Assembly: GCA_945952025.1 (NCBI GenBank)
Contig: CAMFGW010000003.1
Location: forward strand, 1-64,000
Source of the DNA: an uncultured Paracoccaceae bacterium
GTDB lineage: Bacteria; Pseudomonadota; Alphaproteobacteria; Rhodobacterales; Rhodobacteraceae
Direction of reading: 5' to 3'
DNA: 64,000 bases
Shown here: one piece after another, positions 1-8,320 of the stretch
How the letters are laid out: each line of letters opens with the position of its first letter
How positions within the stretch are numbered: the stretch's first letter is position 1
Notes under the pieces: model-generated
Database searches by the model: none
Told to the model about the DNA's origin: nothing
The model's input: the letters and a program-made list of their open reading frames with translations, nothing else
Program-made: the position numbers and the translations under genes

Positions 1-172
1 GGCGATGGACGAAACGCACCAGAGGCACGTCCTGCGTCGGCGCGACATTGTAGCTTCGCGGGACGGCCTGCACGTCACGCCCCTCGGCCCAGCCGGCCGG
101 CACCCGGCCTTCGGACAGCAGCGCGTGAACCTCGGCCCACGACAGCCCGGCAAGATTGAAGCGTCCGCACAT
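1..172 (-). CDS. SRAP-family protein (YedK/HMCES-like), 5' part only
   Basis: The first 57 codons of a minus-strand gene running off the left edge. Read from the ATG at 172, the protein begins MCGRFNLAG and continues to a YNVAPTQDVPLVR segment near residues 42-54. That combination is the signature of SOS-response-associated peptidase (SRAP) proteins. In this family Cys2, exposed after removal of Met1, forms a covalent thiazolidine cross-link with abasic sites in single-stranded DNA and shields them. Asn and Thr of the NVAPTQ segment lie in the active site. It is divergent from the flavoenzyme starting at 302, with about 130 bases between. The remaining two thirds, including the catalytic Glu and His, lie outside the window. 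The family call is firm from the two motifs alone. Confidence 0.88.
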   Translation of the reverse strand, partial: MCGRFNLAGLSWAEVHALLSEGRVPAGWAEGRDVQAVPRSYNVAPTQDVPLVRFVHR

Positions 173-301
173 GGGGCGACCTTGGCGCGGCGGGGGGCGA
201 TTCTGCAACCGGGGCGGCCTTCCACCCGCGCGCCCGCCCTTTCCAACCCGCACCCCGCCTGTCACAACTGCGGCCTGACCCCTGTTGATCGAAGCCGTGC
301 C

Positions 302-2263
302 ATGACCGCCCCAACCGCCTTCCCGCACCTGTTCGAACCCTTCCGGATCCGAAACCTGACGATCCGCAACCGCATCCTGTCGACGGGGCACGACACGGTC
401 CTGCCGACGGACGGCACGGTGAATGACGCGCTCATCGCCTATCATGAGGCGCGGGCGCGGGGGGGTGCGGGGCTCATCATTTCCCAGGTGGCGGGCGTGC
501 ATGAGACGGCGCGCTATACCTCGCACCTGCTGATGGCCGACGATGATGCCTGCATTCCGGGCTATCGGCGGCTGGCCGAGGCCTGCCATCGGCACGGCAC
601 CGCGCTCTTCTCGCAGCTTTTCCATCCGGGGCGCGAGATCATGGAAAGCGCGAACGGCATGCTCGCGGTTGCCTGGTCGGCATCCGCCGTGCCGAACGAG
701 CGCTTCCATGTCATGCCGCGCGCGATGGACGAAGGCATGATCGCCGAGATCGTCGCGGGCTATGCGGCGGCGGCGCGGCGGATGGCCGAGGCCGGGCTTG
801 ACGGGGTCGAGGTGGTGGCGAGCCACGGCTACCTGCCGGCCCAGTTCCTGAACCCGCGCGTGAACCTGCGCGAGGACGGCTATGGCGGCTCGGACGCCGC
901 CCGGCTGCGCTTCCTGGTCGAGGTGCTAGAGGCCGTGCGGCTGGCGACGGGGCCGGAGTTCGTGATCGGCCTTCGGGTCAGCATGACGGAAAAGGACGAG
1001 GCGGGGCTGACGGCCGCCGAAAGCCTTTCCGCCTGCCGGGCGCTGGAGGAGCGGCTCGACTTCGTGAACCTGACGGTCGGCAGTTCGGCGACGGTCGGGG
1101 GCGCGGTCCATATCGTGCCGCCGATGGCCTTTGCCGCGGGCTATCTGGGCAGCGACGCGCGGACCTTCCGGCAGGCGCTGAAGGTTCCGGTCTTCGTCGC
1201 CGGCCGCATCAACCAGCCGCAAGAGGCCGAGGCGATGCTGAAGGCCGGCATGGCGGACATGTGCGGCATGACGCGGGCCCTGATCTGCGACCCCGAGATG
1301 CCGGTGAAGGCCGAAGCCGGGCGCTTCGACGACATCCGCGCCTGCATCGGCTGCAACCAGGCCTGCATCGGGCACTTTCATCGCGGCCTGCCGATTTCCT
1401 GCATCCAGCACCCCGAAACCGGGCGCGAGCTGGCGCTGGGGGCGCCGGTCGTTGCGCCCCGTCCGCGCCGCGTGCTGGTGGTCGGTGGCGGCCCGGCCGG
1501 GCTGAAGGCGGCTGCCGTCGCGGCGGAGCGGGGGCATGAGGTCACGCTTTGCGAGGGGGCGGCGCAACTGGGCGGGCAGGCGCTTCTGGCGCAGCTTCTG
1601 CCGCGCCGCGCCGAGTTCGGCGGGATCGTCACCAACCTTTCGCGCGAGGCCGAGCGGGCCGGGGCCACGATCCGTCGCGCGACGTCGGTGACCCCAGAAT
1701 TCCTTGCCGGTTTCGGGGCCGATGCGGTGATCCTTGCCACCGGCGCTGAGCCCTACAGGCCCGAAATTGTGACGGACGGCGCGATGCAGGTCGTCGATGC
1801 CTGGCAGGTCTTGCAGCGTCAGGTCACGACCGGCGGCAATGTGCTGGTCGCCGACTGGCGGGCGGACTGGATCGGGCCGGGACTGGCCGAGATGCTGGCG
1901 CGCGAAGGCCGCTCGGTCGACCTGGCGGTCAACGGGCTGCATGTGGGCGAGGCATTGCCGCTTTATGTCCGCGACACGATCGCGGCCGAGCTGCATCGGG
2001 CAGGGGTCCGCGTCACGCCCTATGCGCGGCTTTTCGGCACTGACGGCGATACGGTCTATCTGCAGCATACCGCGTCCGAGCTGCCGATGCCGGTCGAGGG
2101 GGTCGAGACGCTGGTCCTGTCGACCGGCCACCGGCCCCGGGCCGAGCTGTGGGAGGCGGCGCGCGCTCTCGGGGTCGAGGTGCACAGGATCGGCGATTGC
2201 GCCGCGCCGCGCACGGCGGAAGAGGCGGTCTATGAGGGGATGTTGGCGGGGCGGGCGGTCTGA
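302..2263 (+). CDS. Trimethylamine-dehydrogenase-like flavoprotein (OYE barrel plus FAD/NAD(P) domain)
   Basis: A 653-residue member of the NADH:flavin oxidoreductase/2,4-dienoyl-CoA reductase/TMADH group. Residues about 1-345 form the Old Yellow Enzyme FMN barrel. Residues about 350-367 carry the CxxCxxxC plus distal Cys cluster (CIGCNQACIG ... ISC) that binds a 4Fe-4S centre. Near residue 394 a GGGPAG Rossmann motif opens the C-terminal nucleotide-binding domains. Relatives oxidatively demethylate trimethylamine, dimethylamine, histamine or N-methylproline-type amines; the substrate cannot be read from sequence. The frame is open back to position 5, but that extension overlaps the divergent SRAP gene and has no flavoprotein homology, so the ATG at 302 is chosen. 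It is single-gene and followed by 177 bases without an obvious feature. Length is slightly below classical TMADH (about 730). Confidence 0.85.
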   Translation: MTAPTAFPHLFEPFRIRNLTIRNRILSTGHDTVLPTDGTVNDALIAYHEARARGGAGLIISQVAGVHETARYTSHLLMADDDACIPGYRRLAEACHRHGTALFSQLFHPGREIMESANGMLAVAWSASAVPNERFHVMPRAMDEGMIAEIVAGYAAAARRMAEAGLDGVEVVASHGYLPAQFLNPRVNLREDGYGGSDAARLRFLVEVLEAVRLATGPEFVIGLRVSMTEKDEAGLTAAESLSACRALEERLDFVNLTVGSSATVGGAVHIVPPMAFAAGYLGSDARTFRQALKVPVFVAGRINQPQEAEAMLKAGMADMCGMTRALICDPEMPVKAEAGRFDDIRACIGCNQACIGHFHRGLPISCIQHPETGRELALGAPVVAPRPRRVLVVGGGPAGLKAAAVAAERGHEVTLCEGAAQLGGQALLAQLLPRRAEFGGIVTNLSREAERAGATIRRATSVTPEFLAGFGADAVILATGAEPYRPEIVTDGAMQVVDAWQVLQRQVTTGGNVLVADWRADWIGPGLAEMLAREGRSVDLAVNGLHVGEALPLYVRDTIAAELHRAGVRVTPYARLFGTDGDTVYLQHTASELPMPVEGVETLVLSTGHRPRAELWEAARALGVEVHRIGDCAAPRTAEEAVYEGMLAGRAV

Positions 2264-2440
2264 GGCTTCCCCGAGGGCCTCCCTTAGTGCGCCCCCGGTC
2301 GGCGGGATCTGGCGCGCAAGGGGGAACCATTGGCGGATTGCGACCTGTCGGGGCCGGGCAATCGGGTGGTAGGCTCTGAAAGTCCGGGCGCCGCTGGCCA
2401 TCCGGCTTCCGCGCGCGCCCATCCCTTCAGGAGGTGACCC

Positions 2441-2959
2441 ATGTCCAACAACTCCCCTTCACTTCTCGCGCTTCTTGGCCTGGTGGCCGTTGCGGGCTAC
2501 CAGAACCGCGAGGCCATCGGCCGGATGCTGGGCCATGCGACCTCGGCCGCCGGTGACGTGCCGCCGGCCCAGGGGGGCGCGGCTGCTGCGCCCGCCGGGT
2601 CGGCCGGGTCGGACCCGCAGGCCTCGCTCGGGACGACGCTCGGTACCGGGCTGCGCGATCTTCTCAACCACTTTCAGGGCACGGCGGCGCCGGCCGTGAA
2701 CGACAGCGTGCAAAGCTGGGTCGGGCCGGGCCAGAACCAGCCGATTGCCGCGCCGGACCTGCGGGCGGCGCTTGGCCCCGATGTCGTCGCGACGCTCGCC
2801 CAGCGGGCGGGGATCAGCGAGGACGAGCTGTTGCAGCGCCTGACGGCGGCCTTGCCGCAGACCGTCGACCAGATGACGCCCGATGGCCGTGTGCCCGCGG
2901 CGGGCCAGCCCGGCCGCGCCCTGCCACCGTCGATCGACGCGCTTCTGCGCGGCGCCTGA
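2441..2959 (+). CDS. YidB-like (DUF937) protein
   Basis: A 172-residue protein with a hydrophobic N-terminal stretch (LLALLGLVAVAGY), an Ala/Gly/Pro-rich linker around residues 35-70, and a C-terminal half with the pattern 'DELLQRLTAALPQTVDQMTPDGRVP'-type seen in YidB/DUF937 proteins. The family has no established biochemical role. A strong Shine-Dalgarno (AGGAGGTGA) lies just before the ATG and fixes the start. It stands alone between the TMADH-like gene and the convergent nucleosidase gene, whose stop is about 40 bases away. No signal peptidase site is evident; the N-terminal segment may be a membrane anchor or just part of a helical core. Confidence 0.72.
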   Translation: MSNNSPSLLALLGLVAVAGYQNREAIGRMLGHATSAAGDVPPAQGGAAAAPAGSAGSDPQASLGTTLGTGLRDLLNHFQGTAAPAVNDSVQSWVGPGQNQPIAAPDLRAALGPDVVATLAQRAGISEDELLQRLTAALPQTVDQMTPDGRVPAAGQPGRALPPSIDALLRGA

Positions 2960-3001
2960 GGCTGCCGGTCCGGGCTGCCATCAGGGTCGCCCGACTGCCT
3001 T

Positions 3002-3631
3002 TCAGACCTTCAGCTGGCCATCGGCGATAGCGGCGCCGATGGCGTCCACCGCCTCGGCCAGACGCGCGTCGATCAGGTGCAGATACTGGGTCCAGTCGGC
3101 CAGCTGCCCAAGCTCTGCCACCCCGTCCGAAATGCCGCGCAGACCGATCAGCGGCAGGCCGAAGGCCTGCGCCGCGCGCAGGTGGGCGTAGGTTTCCATG
3201 TCGACCATATCTTCCGCGATGGCGTCATAGGCCGCACCGCTGACGATGTTCGCGCCGGTCGAAAGGCTGGCGCCCGGCAGGCCGGGAATGCGGTGCGGCA
3301 GGTCGATCCGGGCGGGCAGGTCGAGGAAGGGCGTGACGCCCCGGGCAAAGCCGATGGCCGAGGCGTCCATGTCGCGATAGGCGACCGATGTGACCTGGTA
3401 GACCCGCGCCTGGTCGAGCCCCCGCGACCCGGCCGAGCCGAGCGAGACGACCAGCCTTGGACGCTTGACCATCCCCGCGAGCGCCGAGGCGAGCGCGACG
3501 CCGCCCTCGACCGGGCCCACGCCGGTCATCAGGGGCCTTATCCGCGCGGCAAGCGCCGGGCCATATTCCAGGTCGGCGGCCATGACGAAGAGGACGGGCA
3601 GGCCGGCGATCAGATCGGGGGTCGGGGTCAC
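3002..3631 (-). CDS. 5'-methylthioadenosine/S-adenosylhomocysteine nucleosidase family protein
   Basis: A 209-residue nucleoside-phosphorylase-fold protein. Visible features are VMAADLEYGP at the N-terminus, the VSLGSAG loop near residue 60, and VDMETYAHLRAA followed by GLRGISDG in the C-terminal third, where the Glu of the DMET segment binds ribose and the Asp of ISDG acts in adenine protonation. The reaction expected is hydrolysis of MTA or SAH to adenine plus the thio-ribose. The frame stays open upstream to 4096, but only the part from the GTG at 3631 matches the family, so that start is preferred; the internal ATG at VMAADLEY would remove the first strand. Convergent with the YidB-like gene. 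Confidence 0.82.
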   Translation of the reverse strand: MTPTPDLIAGLPVLFVMAADLEYGPALAARIRPLMTGVGPVEGGVALASALAGMVKRPRLVVSLGSAGSRGLDQARVYQVTSVAYRDMDASAIGFARGVTPFLDLPARIDLPHRIPGLPGASLSTGANIVSGAAYDAIAEDMVDMETYAHLRAAQAFGLPLIGLRGISDGVAELGQLADWTQYLHLIDARLAEAVDAIGAAIADGQLKV

Positions 3632-4180
3632 GGGTGCGCGCGTCCTTGGCCAGGGCAATGCCCGGCCTTCATCCCAGAGCCGAGGTCGGTTGTCGAGGGT
3701 GCGGTGGGCCCTCGCGTCAGGGTGCCATCGCGCCGCCCTTCCGCAGGCGAACCATTCGTCGTCATTCGCCACCTCGCCTATGGGCCAGTCGGTGGGTCCC
3801 GGCCCGCCGGAGGATTTCCCCGGCCAGCCAGGGGCGTGTCGTTGGCGATGATAGACCGAGCAGATGTCGAACTCAGGGCCCGACGGCCGCGTGAGTGGCG
3901 TCCATCGAGGAGATGCCCCGGATCGTTGGCGAATTGGTCGCGCTGGTGCGCGCCAAGGGCGGCGTGAAGGCAGAACTCGACTAGCAACGGCATTGTGCCC
4001 ATGAAGGCCGTCGCGCTGGTGGCCGGTGGCGTGACCCGGGAACTCGGTGGCGCCTAACCCATTGGAGTCCTGAGGAAATCTTAGGGGCCCGAACACCGTC
4101 CCAAGGCAGGTTCACTGTGCCTATACGGTTCTCGGGACCGGCAGAGCCGGTCCGCTTGTCGCCTAAGTGCTTGATTTGTA
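3632..4180. other. Gene-poor stretch with possible coding remnants
   Basis: About 550 bases between the nucleosidase start and tRNA-Arg hold no gene I can recognise. On the plus strand a short run (about 3900-3983) reads ASIEEMPRIVGELVALVRAK and stops at TAG. A second run in another frame (4001-4057) reads MKAVALVAGGVTRELGGA and stops at TAA. Both look like ordinary protein ends and may be pieces of one decayed gene separated by a frameshift, but I cannot name the family. The minus-strand frame open through here is low-complexity and probably chance in GC-rich DNA. Any promoter for the nucleosidase gene must lie here; none is obvious. Confidence 0.4.
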
Positions 4181-4257
4181 TGGCGGACCCGGAGCGATTC
4201 GAACGCCCGACCCTCAGATTCGTAGTCTGATGCTCTATCCAGCTGAGCTACGGGTCC
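4181..4257 (-). tRNA. tRNA-Arg (anticodon ACG)
   Basis: On the minus strand the sequence starts GGACCCGTAGCTCAGCTGGA (acceptor strand and D arm), has the anticodon stem-loop CAGACTACGAATCTG with ACG at its centre, a T arm with GTTCGAATC, and ends CGGGTCC plus G and an encoded CCA. The 7-bp acceptor stem pairs GGACCCG with CGGGTCC. Length is 77 nt including CCA. ACG is modified to ICG in bacteria and reads CGU, CGC and CGA. Confidence 0.97.
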
Positions 4258-4311
4258 CTTGCGGCGCGATGTAGCCGTGGGGCGGCGGGGTTGCAAGGGG
4301 AAATCGCGCGC

Positions 4312-4352
4312 TCACGGTGCAAGCGTCACCGCGCCTACGGCGCAAGCGTCAC
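4312..4352 (-). repeat. Tandem duplication of the DUF6476 gene 3' end (two 18-bp copies)
   Basis: Copy B at 4335-4352 is the real gene end, reading on the minus strand GTGACGCTTGCGCCGTAG (VTLAP stop). Copy A at 4312-4329 reads GTGACGCTTGCACCGTGA, again VTLAP stop, 23 bases downstream. Two mismatched positions lie around the last codons, and both copies end in a stop codon. Confidence 0.85.
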
Positions 4353-4742
4353 GGTCTGGCGCAAGGTGCCGGTCGCGGCGTCGAAGATCAGGATCTGGTC
4401 CTTGTCGGTCACCACGGCGACCCAGCCAATTCCGAAGGTGACGGCGCGGGGGGCGGCGCCGGCGGGCAGGGTCAGTCCGGCGGGCAGGGTCATTCCGGCG
4501 GGCAGGGCCAGTCCGGCGGGCATGGACGGGCCCACGGGTGAGGCCGCCTTCGGCAGGCGGGTGACAAAGAGCGCGATCAGGATTAGAAGGCCGCCGATCA
4601 TGGTGGCGGTCAGTGCCGTCACCAGGCCCTTCAGGAGCCGCAGGTCGGGGGGCAGGTCCTGGGGCGCAAGGCCCCGGGGCGCGGGGCCGCCCGGCGCGGC
4701 CTGATCCGACCCTTGGGAGGTGCGTTCATCAATGTCCGGCAT
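4335..4742 (-). CDS. DUF6476 family single-pass membrane protein
   Basis: A 135-residue protein with a single transmembrane helix (about residues 34-58, VTALTATMIGGLLILIAL) preceded by the motif PPDLRLLKGLV. A C-terminal domain ends in WVAVVTDKDQILIFDAATGTLRQ. This layout matches the Rhodobacterales family DUF6476, of unknown function; the C-terminal part resembles a single PQQ/beta-propeller-like blade. Between helix and domain is a low-complexity segment of MPAGLALPAG-type repeats encoded by four 18-bp DNA units. The start ATG at 4742 overlaps the start region of the divergent rluD-like gene, so the two genes share their first bases. Function cannot be assigned. Confidence 0.78.
   Translation of the reverse strand: MPDIDERTSQGSDQAAPGGPAPRGLAPQDLPPDLRLLKGLVTALTATMIGGLLILIALFVTRLPKAASPVGPSMPAGLALPAGMTLPAGLTLPAGAAPRAVTFGIGWVAVVTDKDQILIFDAATGTLRQTVTLAP
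4459..4530 (-). repeat. Four 18-bp tandem units inside the DUF6476 gene
   Basis: Units start at 4459, 4477, 4495 and 4513, with plus-strand consensus CCGGCGGGCAGGGTCAGT. The fourth unit is degenerate. Each unit encodes six residues (xLPAGx), so changes in copy number would keep the reading frame. Confidence 0.9.
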
Positions 4743-5781
4743 GGAACAGCCCCTTCTGGAGGTGGTGATCGGCGCAGATCCCCCTGACAGACTCGATAAG
4801 GCACTGGCGCGCGATGTGCCAGCCGATGCGAACCTGTCGCGCACCCGGATCGCCCGGATGCTGGCTGACGGCGCCGTCAGTTGCGACGGTGTGCCGGTGA
4901 CCGACGCCAAGGCGGCCGTGGCCGAGGGGCAGGTCTATCACCTCAGGCTCGACCCGCCGGTCGCGCTGGAGACAGTGGCGCAGGAGATGCCGCTTTCGGT
5001 CGTGTGGGAGGATGGCGAGCTTATCGTCATCGACAAGCCTGCGGGCCTTGTGGTCCATCCCGCGCCCGGCTCGCCGGACGGCACGCTCGTCAACGCGCTT
5101 CTGGCTCATTGCGGCGACAGCCTGTCGGGGATCGGCGGCGCGCGGCGGCCGGGGATCGTCCACCGGATCGACAAGGACACGAGCGGCCTTCTGGTCGTGG
5201 CCAAGACCGACCGGGCGCACCAGGGGCTTGCCGCCCAATTCGAGCGGCACAAGGTCGAGCGGCATTACCTGGCGCTTTGCCATGGCCAGCCAAGCGCGGC
5301 CGACCCGCGCCTGCACGGCATTTCGGGTGTGGAGTTCGAGGCCGGCGGCATCCTGCGGGTCGCGACGCAGCTTGCGCGCCACAAGACCGACCGCCAGCGG
5401 CAGGCCGTCACCTCGCACGGCGGGCGGCATGCGGTGACGCGGGTCCGGGTGGTCGAGGGTTTTGGCACACCACCCGCCGCCGCGCTGATCGACTGCTGGC
5501 TCGAAACCGGGCGGACGCACCAGATCCGGGTGCATCTGGCGCATTTGGGCCATGGGCTGGTCGGCGATCCGACCTATGGCGGGCGGCGCAAGCTGTCGGC
5601 CAAGGCGGTGGGTGCGGCGGCGGCAGGGGCGGCGGACGCCTTTCCCCGGCAGGCGCTTCATGCCGCGACGCTGGGTTTCGTCCACCCCGTCACGGGGCAG
5701 GCGCTTTCGTTCGAAAGCCCGGTGCCGGAGGACATGGCCCGGCTCATCGGCCAGTTGCGCGACGGGGCCGCCAAGGCATGA
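4732..5781 (+). CDS. RluA-family pseudouridine synthase (RluC/RluD-like)
   Basis: A 349-residue protein. It has an N-terminal S4-like RNA-binding domain (about residues 12-75, LDKALARDVP...LSRTRIARML) and a catalytic domain with the family signature HRIDKDTSGLLVVAKT at about 143-158. The Asp of RIDKDT is the nucleophile that isomerises uridine to pseudouridine in 23S rRNA. A further motif, GRTHQIRVH, is near residue 260. RluD-type enzymes modify helix 69 (positions 1911/1915/1917 in E. coli numbering); the exact target is inferred. A GGGAGG lies 11-12 bases before the ATG at 4732, and an in-frame GTG at 4720 and ATG at 4741 are alternatives. Its stop overlaps the start of cls (ATGA). Confidence 0.88.
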   Translation: MSGMEQPLLEVVIGADPPDRLDKALARDVPADANLSRTRIARMLADGAVSCDGVPVTDAKAAVAEGQVYHLRLDPPVALETVAQEMPLSVVWEDGELIVIDKPAGLVVHPAPGSPDGTLVNALLAHCGDSLSGIGGARRPGIVHRIDKDTSGLLVVAKTDRAHQGLAAQFERHKVERHYLALCHGQPSAADPRLHGISGVEFEAGGILRVATQLARHKTDRQRQAVTSHGGRHAVTRVRVVEGFGTPPAAALIDCWLETGRTHQIRVHLAHLGHGLVGDPTYGGRRKLSAKAVGAAAAGAADAFPRQALHAATLGFVHPVTGQALSFESPVPEDMARLIGQLRDGAAKA

Positions 5782-7217
5782 GCGGCTACTGGGCGATGAT
5801 CGACCTGCTGATCCTTTACCTCGCGCAGTTCGTGGTGATGCTGCGCGCGCTCACGCGGCCCAACCGCGATCCGGCGGCGCGGATCGCCTGGATGCTGGTG
5901 ATCTTCGCGATCCCCGGCCTTGGCATCCTGCTCTATGCCTTCCTGGGCGAGGTGAGCTTCGGCCGGGCGGCGGTCAAGCGGATGCGGACGGTGATCGCCG
6001 GCCTGCCGGTCCAGCCGCAGATCGTCTCGCCCGTCGCACCGCGTGCCCTGCCGGGCGGCAGCCGGGCGGCGTTTGCGCGCGCGGCGGCGGTCAACGGGTT
6101 TTCGCCGGTGTCGGGCAACCGGATGGTGCTGGCGCCCGACAGCGATGCGGCGATTGACGGGATGGTCGCCGACATCGACGCGGCGCGCGAGACGGTGCAT
6201 GTCCTTTTCTACATCTGGCTCGACGATACGAACGGCGGCAAGATCATGGACGCGCTCGCCCGCGCGGCGCGGCGCGGCGTGACCTGCCGGGCGATGGTCG
6301 ACGGGCTCGGCTCGCGCGAGATCCTGCGCACCGGGGGCTGGCAGGCGCTGGAGGCGGCGGGGGTCCGGACCTGTTCCGCCTTCGACACGCGCTGGCCGAC
6401 GCTGCGGATGATGGTCGGGCGGATCGACATCCGGAACCACCGCAAGATCATGGTGATCGACGGGCAGGTGGCCTGGGTCGGCAGCCAGAACTGCGCCGAT
6501 GCGGCCTTCCTGCCCAAGGCGGCCTTCGGCCCCTGGGTTGACATCATGATGCGGGTGGACGGGCCGGTCGCCTGGCAGATGCAGCAGCTTTTTGTCGCCG
6601 ACTGGATGAGCCATACCGGGGAGGATATCGCCGCCGTCCTCGACCGCCCGGTCGCGGCCCATGCCGACGGCCATCCCGCCATCGCCTTCGGCAGCGGCCC
6701 CGACCTGTCGCAGAACGCCGTGCCGGACACGATCATCCAGGTCGCGGCCAGCGCGCTGGACGAGATCGTCGTGACCACGCCCTACTATGTCCCCTCGACG
6801 CCCGTGCAGGACATCCTGCGCTCGACCGCGCGGCGGGGGGTGAAGGTGAGGCTGATCCTGCCGGCGGTGAACGACAACCGCTTCGTCGCGGCCGCGAGCC
6901 GCAGCTATTACGCTGGGCTCCTCTTTGCCGGGGTGCGCATTTTCGAGCACGGGCCGGGGCTTTTGCATTCCAAGACGCTGACCGTCGACGGGCGGTTGGC
7001 GATGATCGGTTCGGCGAACCTTGACCGGCGGAGCTTTGACCTGAACTTCGAAAACAACATGCTGCTGGCTGGCGCTGGCCCTCTTGCCGCGATCCGGGCC
7101 CGGCAGTTGAGCTACCTGGGCCAAAGCCGCGAGGTGACGCTGGACGAGGTGCGGGCCTGGCGCTGGACGCGGCGGCTTGTCCACAATCTGGCGGCGACCT
7201 TCAGCCCGGTGCTCTGA
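5778..7217 (+). CDS. cls: Cardiolipin synthase
   Basis: A 479-residue phospholipase-D-superfamily enzyme that condenses two phosphatidylglycerols (or CDP-DAG-independent equivalents) to cardiolipin at the inner membrane. Two N-terminal hydrophobic helices (about residues 5-20 and 36-56) precede a catalytic region. It contains two HKD motifs: HRKIMVID near residue 220 followed by GSQN, and HSKTLTVD near residue 396 followed by GSANLDRRS. Both histidines and lysines are present, so the enzyme should be active. The ATG overlaps the rluD-like stop in an ATGA arrangement, implying translational coupling. The much longer upstream open frame from 4881 is a shadow of the rluD-like gene. psd and pssA lie just beyond rpoH. 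Confidence 0.92.
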   Translation: MSGYWAMIDLLILYLAQFVVMLRALTRPNRDPAARIAWMLVIFAIPGLGILLYAFLGEVSFGRAAVKRMRTVIAGLPVQPQIVSPVAPRALPGGSRAAFARAAAVNGFSPVSGNRMVLAPDSDAAIDGMVADIDAARETVHVLFYIWLDDTNGGKIMDALARAARRGVTCRAMVDGLGSREILRTGGWQALEAAGVRTCSAFDTRWPTLRMMVGRIDIRNHRKIMVIDGQVAWVGSQNCADAAFLPKAAFGPWVDIMMRVDGPVAWQMQQLFVADWMSHTGEDIAAVLDRPVAAHADGHPAIAFGSGPDLSQNAVPDTIIQVAASALDEIVVTTPYYVPSTPVQDILRSTARRGVKVRLILPAVNDNRFVAAASRSYYAGLLFAGVRIFEHGPGLLHSKTLTVDGRLAMIGSANLDRRSFDLNFENNMLLAGAGPLAAIRARQLSYLGQSREVTLDEVRAWRWTRRLVHNLAATFSPVL

Positions 7218-7263
7218 CGCCCCGATCACGGCGCATAACACCTATGCGACCGTGCGGGTTGCC

Positions 7264-7289
7264 CTTGAATCTTCCGCCCGTCCCTATAC
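7264..7289 (+). promoter_or_regulatory. Candidate RpoH (sigma-32-type) promoter of rpoH
   Basis: CTTGAAT at 7264-7270 and CCCTATAC at 7282-7289 are separated by 11 bases. This fits the sigma-32 pattern (CTTGAA, C-rich -10) better than sigma-70, since the TTGAAT to TATACC spacing would be only 14. The site lies about 60 bases before the rpoH start. Autoregulation is an inference. Confidence 0.5.
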
Positions 7290-7351
7290 CTTAGTCGCTT
7301 GCATTCCGCCGGGCCGCGTTCTGGCCCCCCGGATCCGAAAGGAGCCGCCCC

Positions 7352-8248
7352 ATGGCAACCTATGCCAATCTTCCCGCACCCAGTCCCGAACAGGGCCTCA
7401 ACCGCTACCTGCAGGAAATCCGCAAGTTTCCGCTTCTGGAGCCGGAAGAGGAATACATGCTGGCGAAAGCCTGGGCCGATCACCAGGATTCCTCGTCCGC
7501 GCACCGGCTCGTGACCTCGCACCTCAGGCTCGCGGCCAAGATCGCCATGGGCTACCGGGGCTATGGCCTGCCGCAGGCCGAGGTGATTTCCGAAGCGAAC
7601 GTCGGGCTGATGCAGGCGGTCAAACGCTTCGACCCGGAAAAGGGCTTCCGGCTCGCGACCTATGCCATGTGGTGGATCCGCGCCTCGATCCAGGAGTACA
7701 TCCTGCGGTCGTGGAGCCTGGTGAAGCTTGGCACCACCTCGGCGCAGAAGAAGCTGTTCTTCAACCTGCGCAAGGCCAAGAACAAGATCGGCGCGCTCGA
7801 AGAGGGCGACCTGCGGCCCGAAAACGTCGCCCAGATCGCGCGCGACCTGAACGTGACCGAGACGGACGTGATCGACATGAACCGCCGGTTGACGGGGGGC
7901 GATGCGTCGCTCAACGTGCAGGTCGGCGCGGACGGCGAGGGCGGGTCGCAATGGCAGGATTGGCTGGAGGATACCGATGCCGACCAGGCCTCGGCCTATG
8001 CCGAAAGCGAAGAGCTGGACGCAAGGCGCGCCATGCTGGTCGCGGCGATGGACACGCTCAATGACCGCGAGAAGGAAATCCTGATGCAGCGGCGGCTCAG
8101 GGACGAGCCGGTGACGCTTGAAGATCTGTCCTCGCGCTACAATGTGAGCCGCGAGCGGATTCGCCAGATCGAGGTCAGGGCCTTTGAAAAGCTGCAGGAC
8201 CGGATGCGGGAACTGGCGCGCGAAAAGGGCATGGAGGTGCCCGCCTGA
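7352..8248 (+). CDS. rpoH: RNA polymerase heat-shock sigma factor RpoH
   Basis: A 298-residue sigma-70-family factor directing transcription of chaperone and protease genes under heat or oxidative stress. Region 2 shows GLMQAVKRFDPEKGFRLATYAMWW-type core and -10 recognition segments. The RpoH box QKKLFFNLRKAK at about residues 131-142 is diagnostic for the heat-shock class. Region 4 carries the helix-turn-helix LEDLSSRYNVSRERIRQIEVRA near the C-terminus. A strong AAAGGAG precedes the ATG. Rhodobacterales often carry two RpoH paralogues, and which one this is cannot be settled here. A heat-shock-like promoter lies upstream. It stands between cls and psd, with psd starting about 70 bases downstream. 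Confidence 0.95.
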   Translation: MATYANLPAPSPEQGLNRYLQEIRKFPLLEPEEEYMLAKAWADHQDSSSAHRLVTSHLRLAAKIAMGYRGYGLPQAEVISEANVGLMQAVKRFDPEKGFRLATYAMWWIRASIQEYILRSWSLVKLGTTSAQKKLFFNLRKAKNKIGALEEGDLRPENVAQIARDLNVTETDVIDMNRRLTGGDASLNVQVGADGEGGSQWQDWLEDTDADQASAYAESEELDARRAMLVAAMDTLNDREKEILMQRRLRDEPVTLEDLSSRYNVSRERIRQIEVRAFEKLQDRMRELAREKGMEVPA

Positions 8249-8320
8249 CGGCCAGAAAGGTTGCGCTTTGGCGCAGGCTTGGCTAGGGGGCGGCCAGCGA
8301 CCGCCGCAGAAAGGGTTCCG

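Noticed and set aside
4081-4296. Minus-strand open frame across the tRNA reading PVAQLDRASDYESEGRAFESLRVRH
   Set aside because: It is the well-known spurious translation of a tRNA gene; the tRNA-Arg explains the sequence.
4881-5777. Upstream extension of the cls open frame
   Set aside because: It overlaps the RluA-family gene in another frame and has no homology; cls starts at the ATG overlapping the preceding stop.
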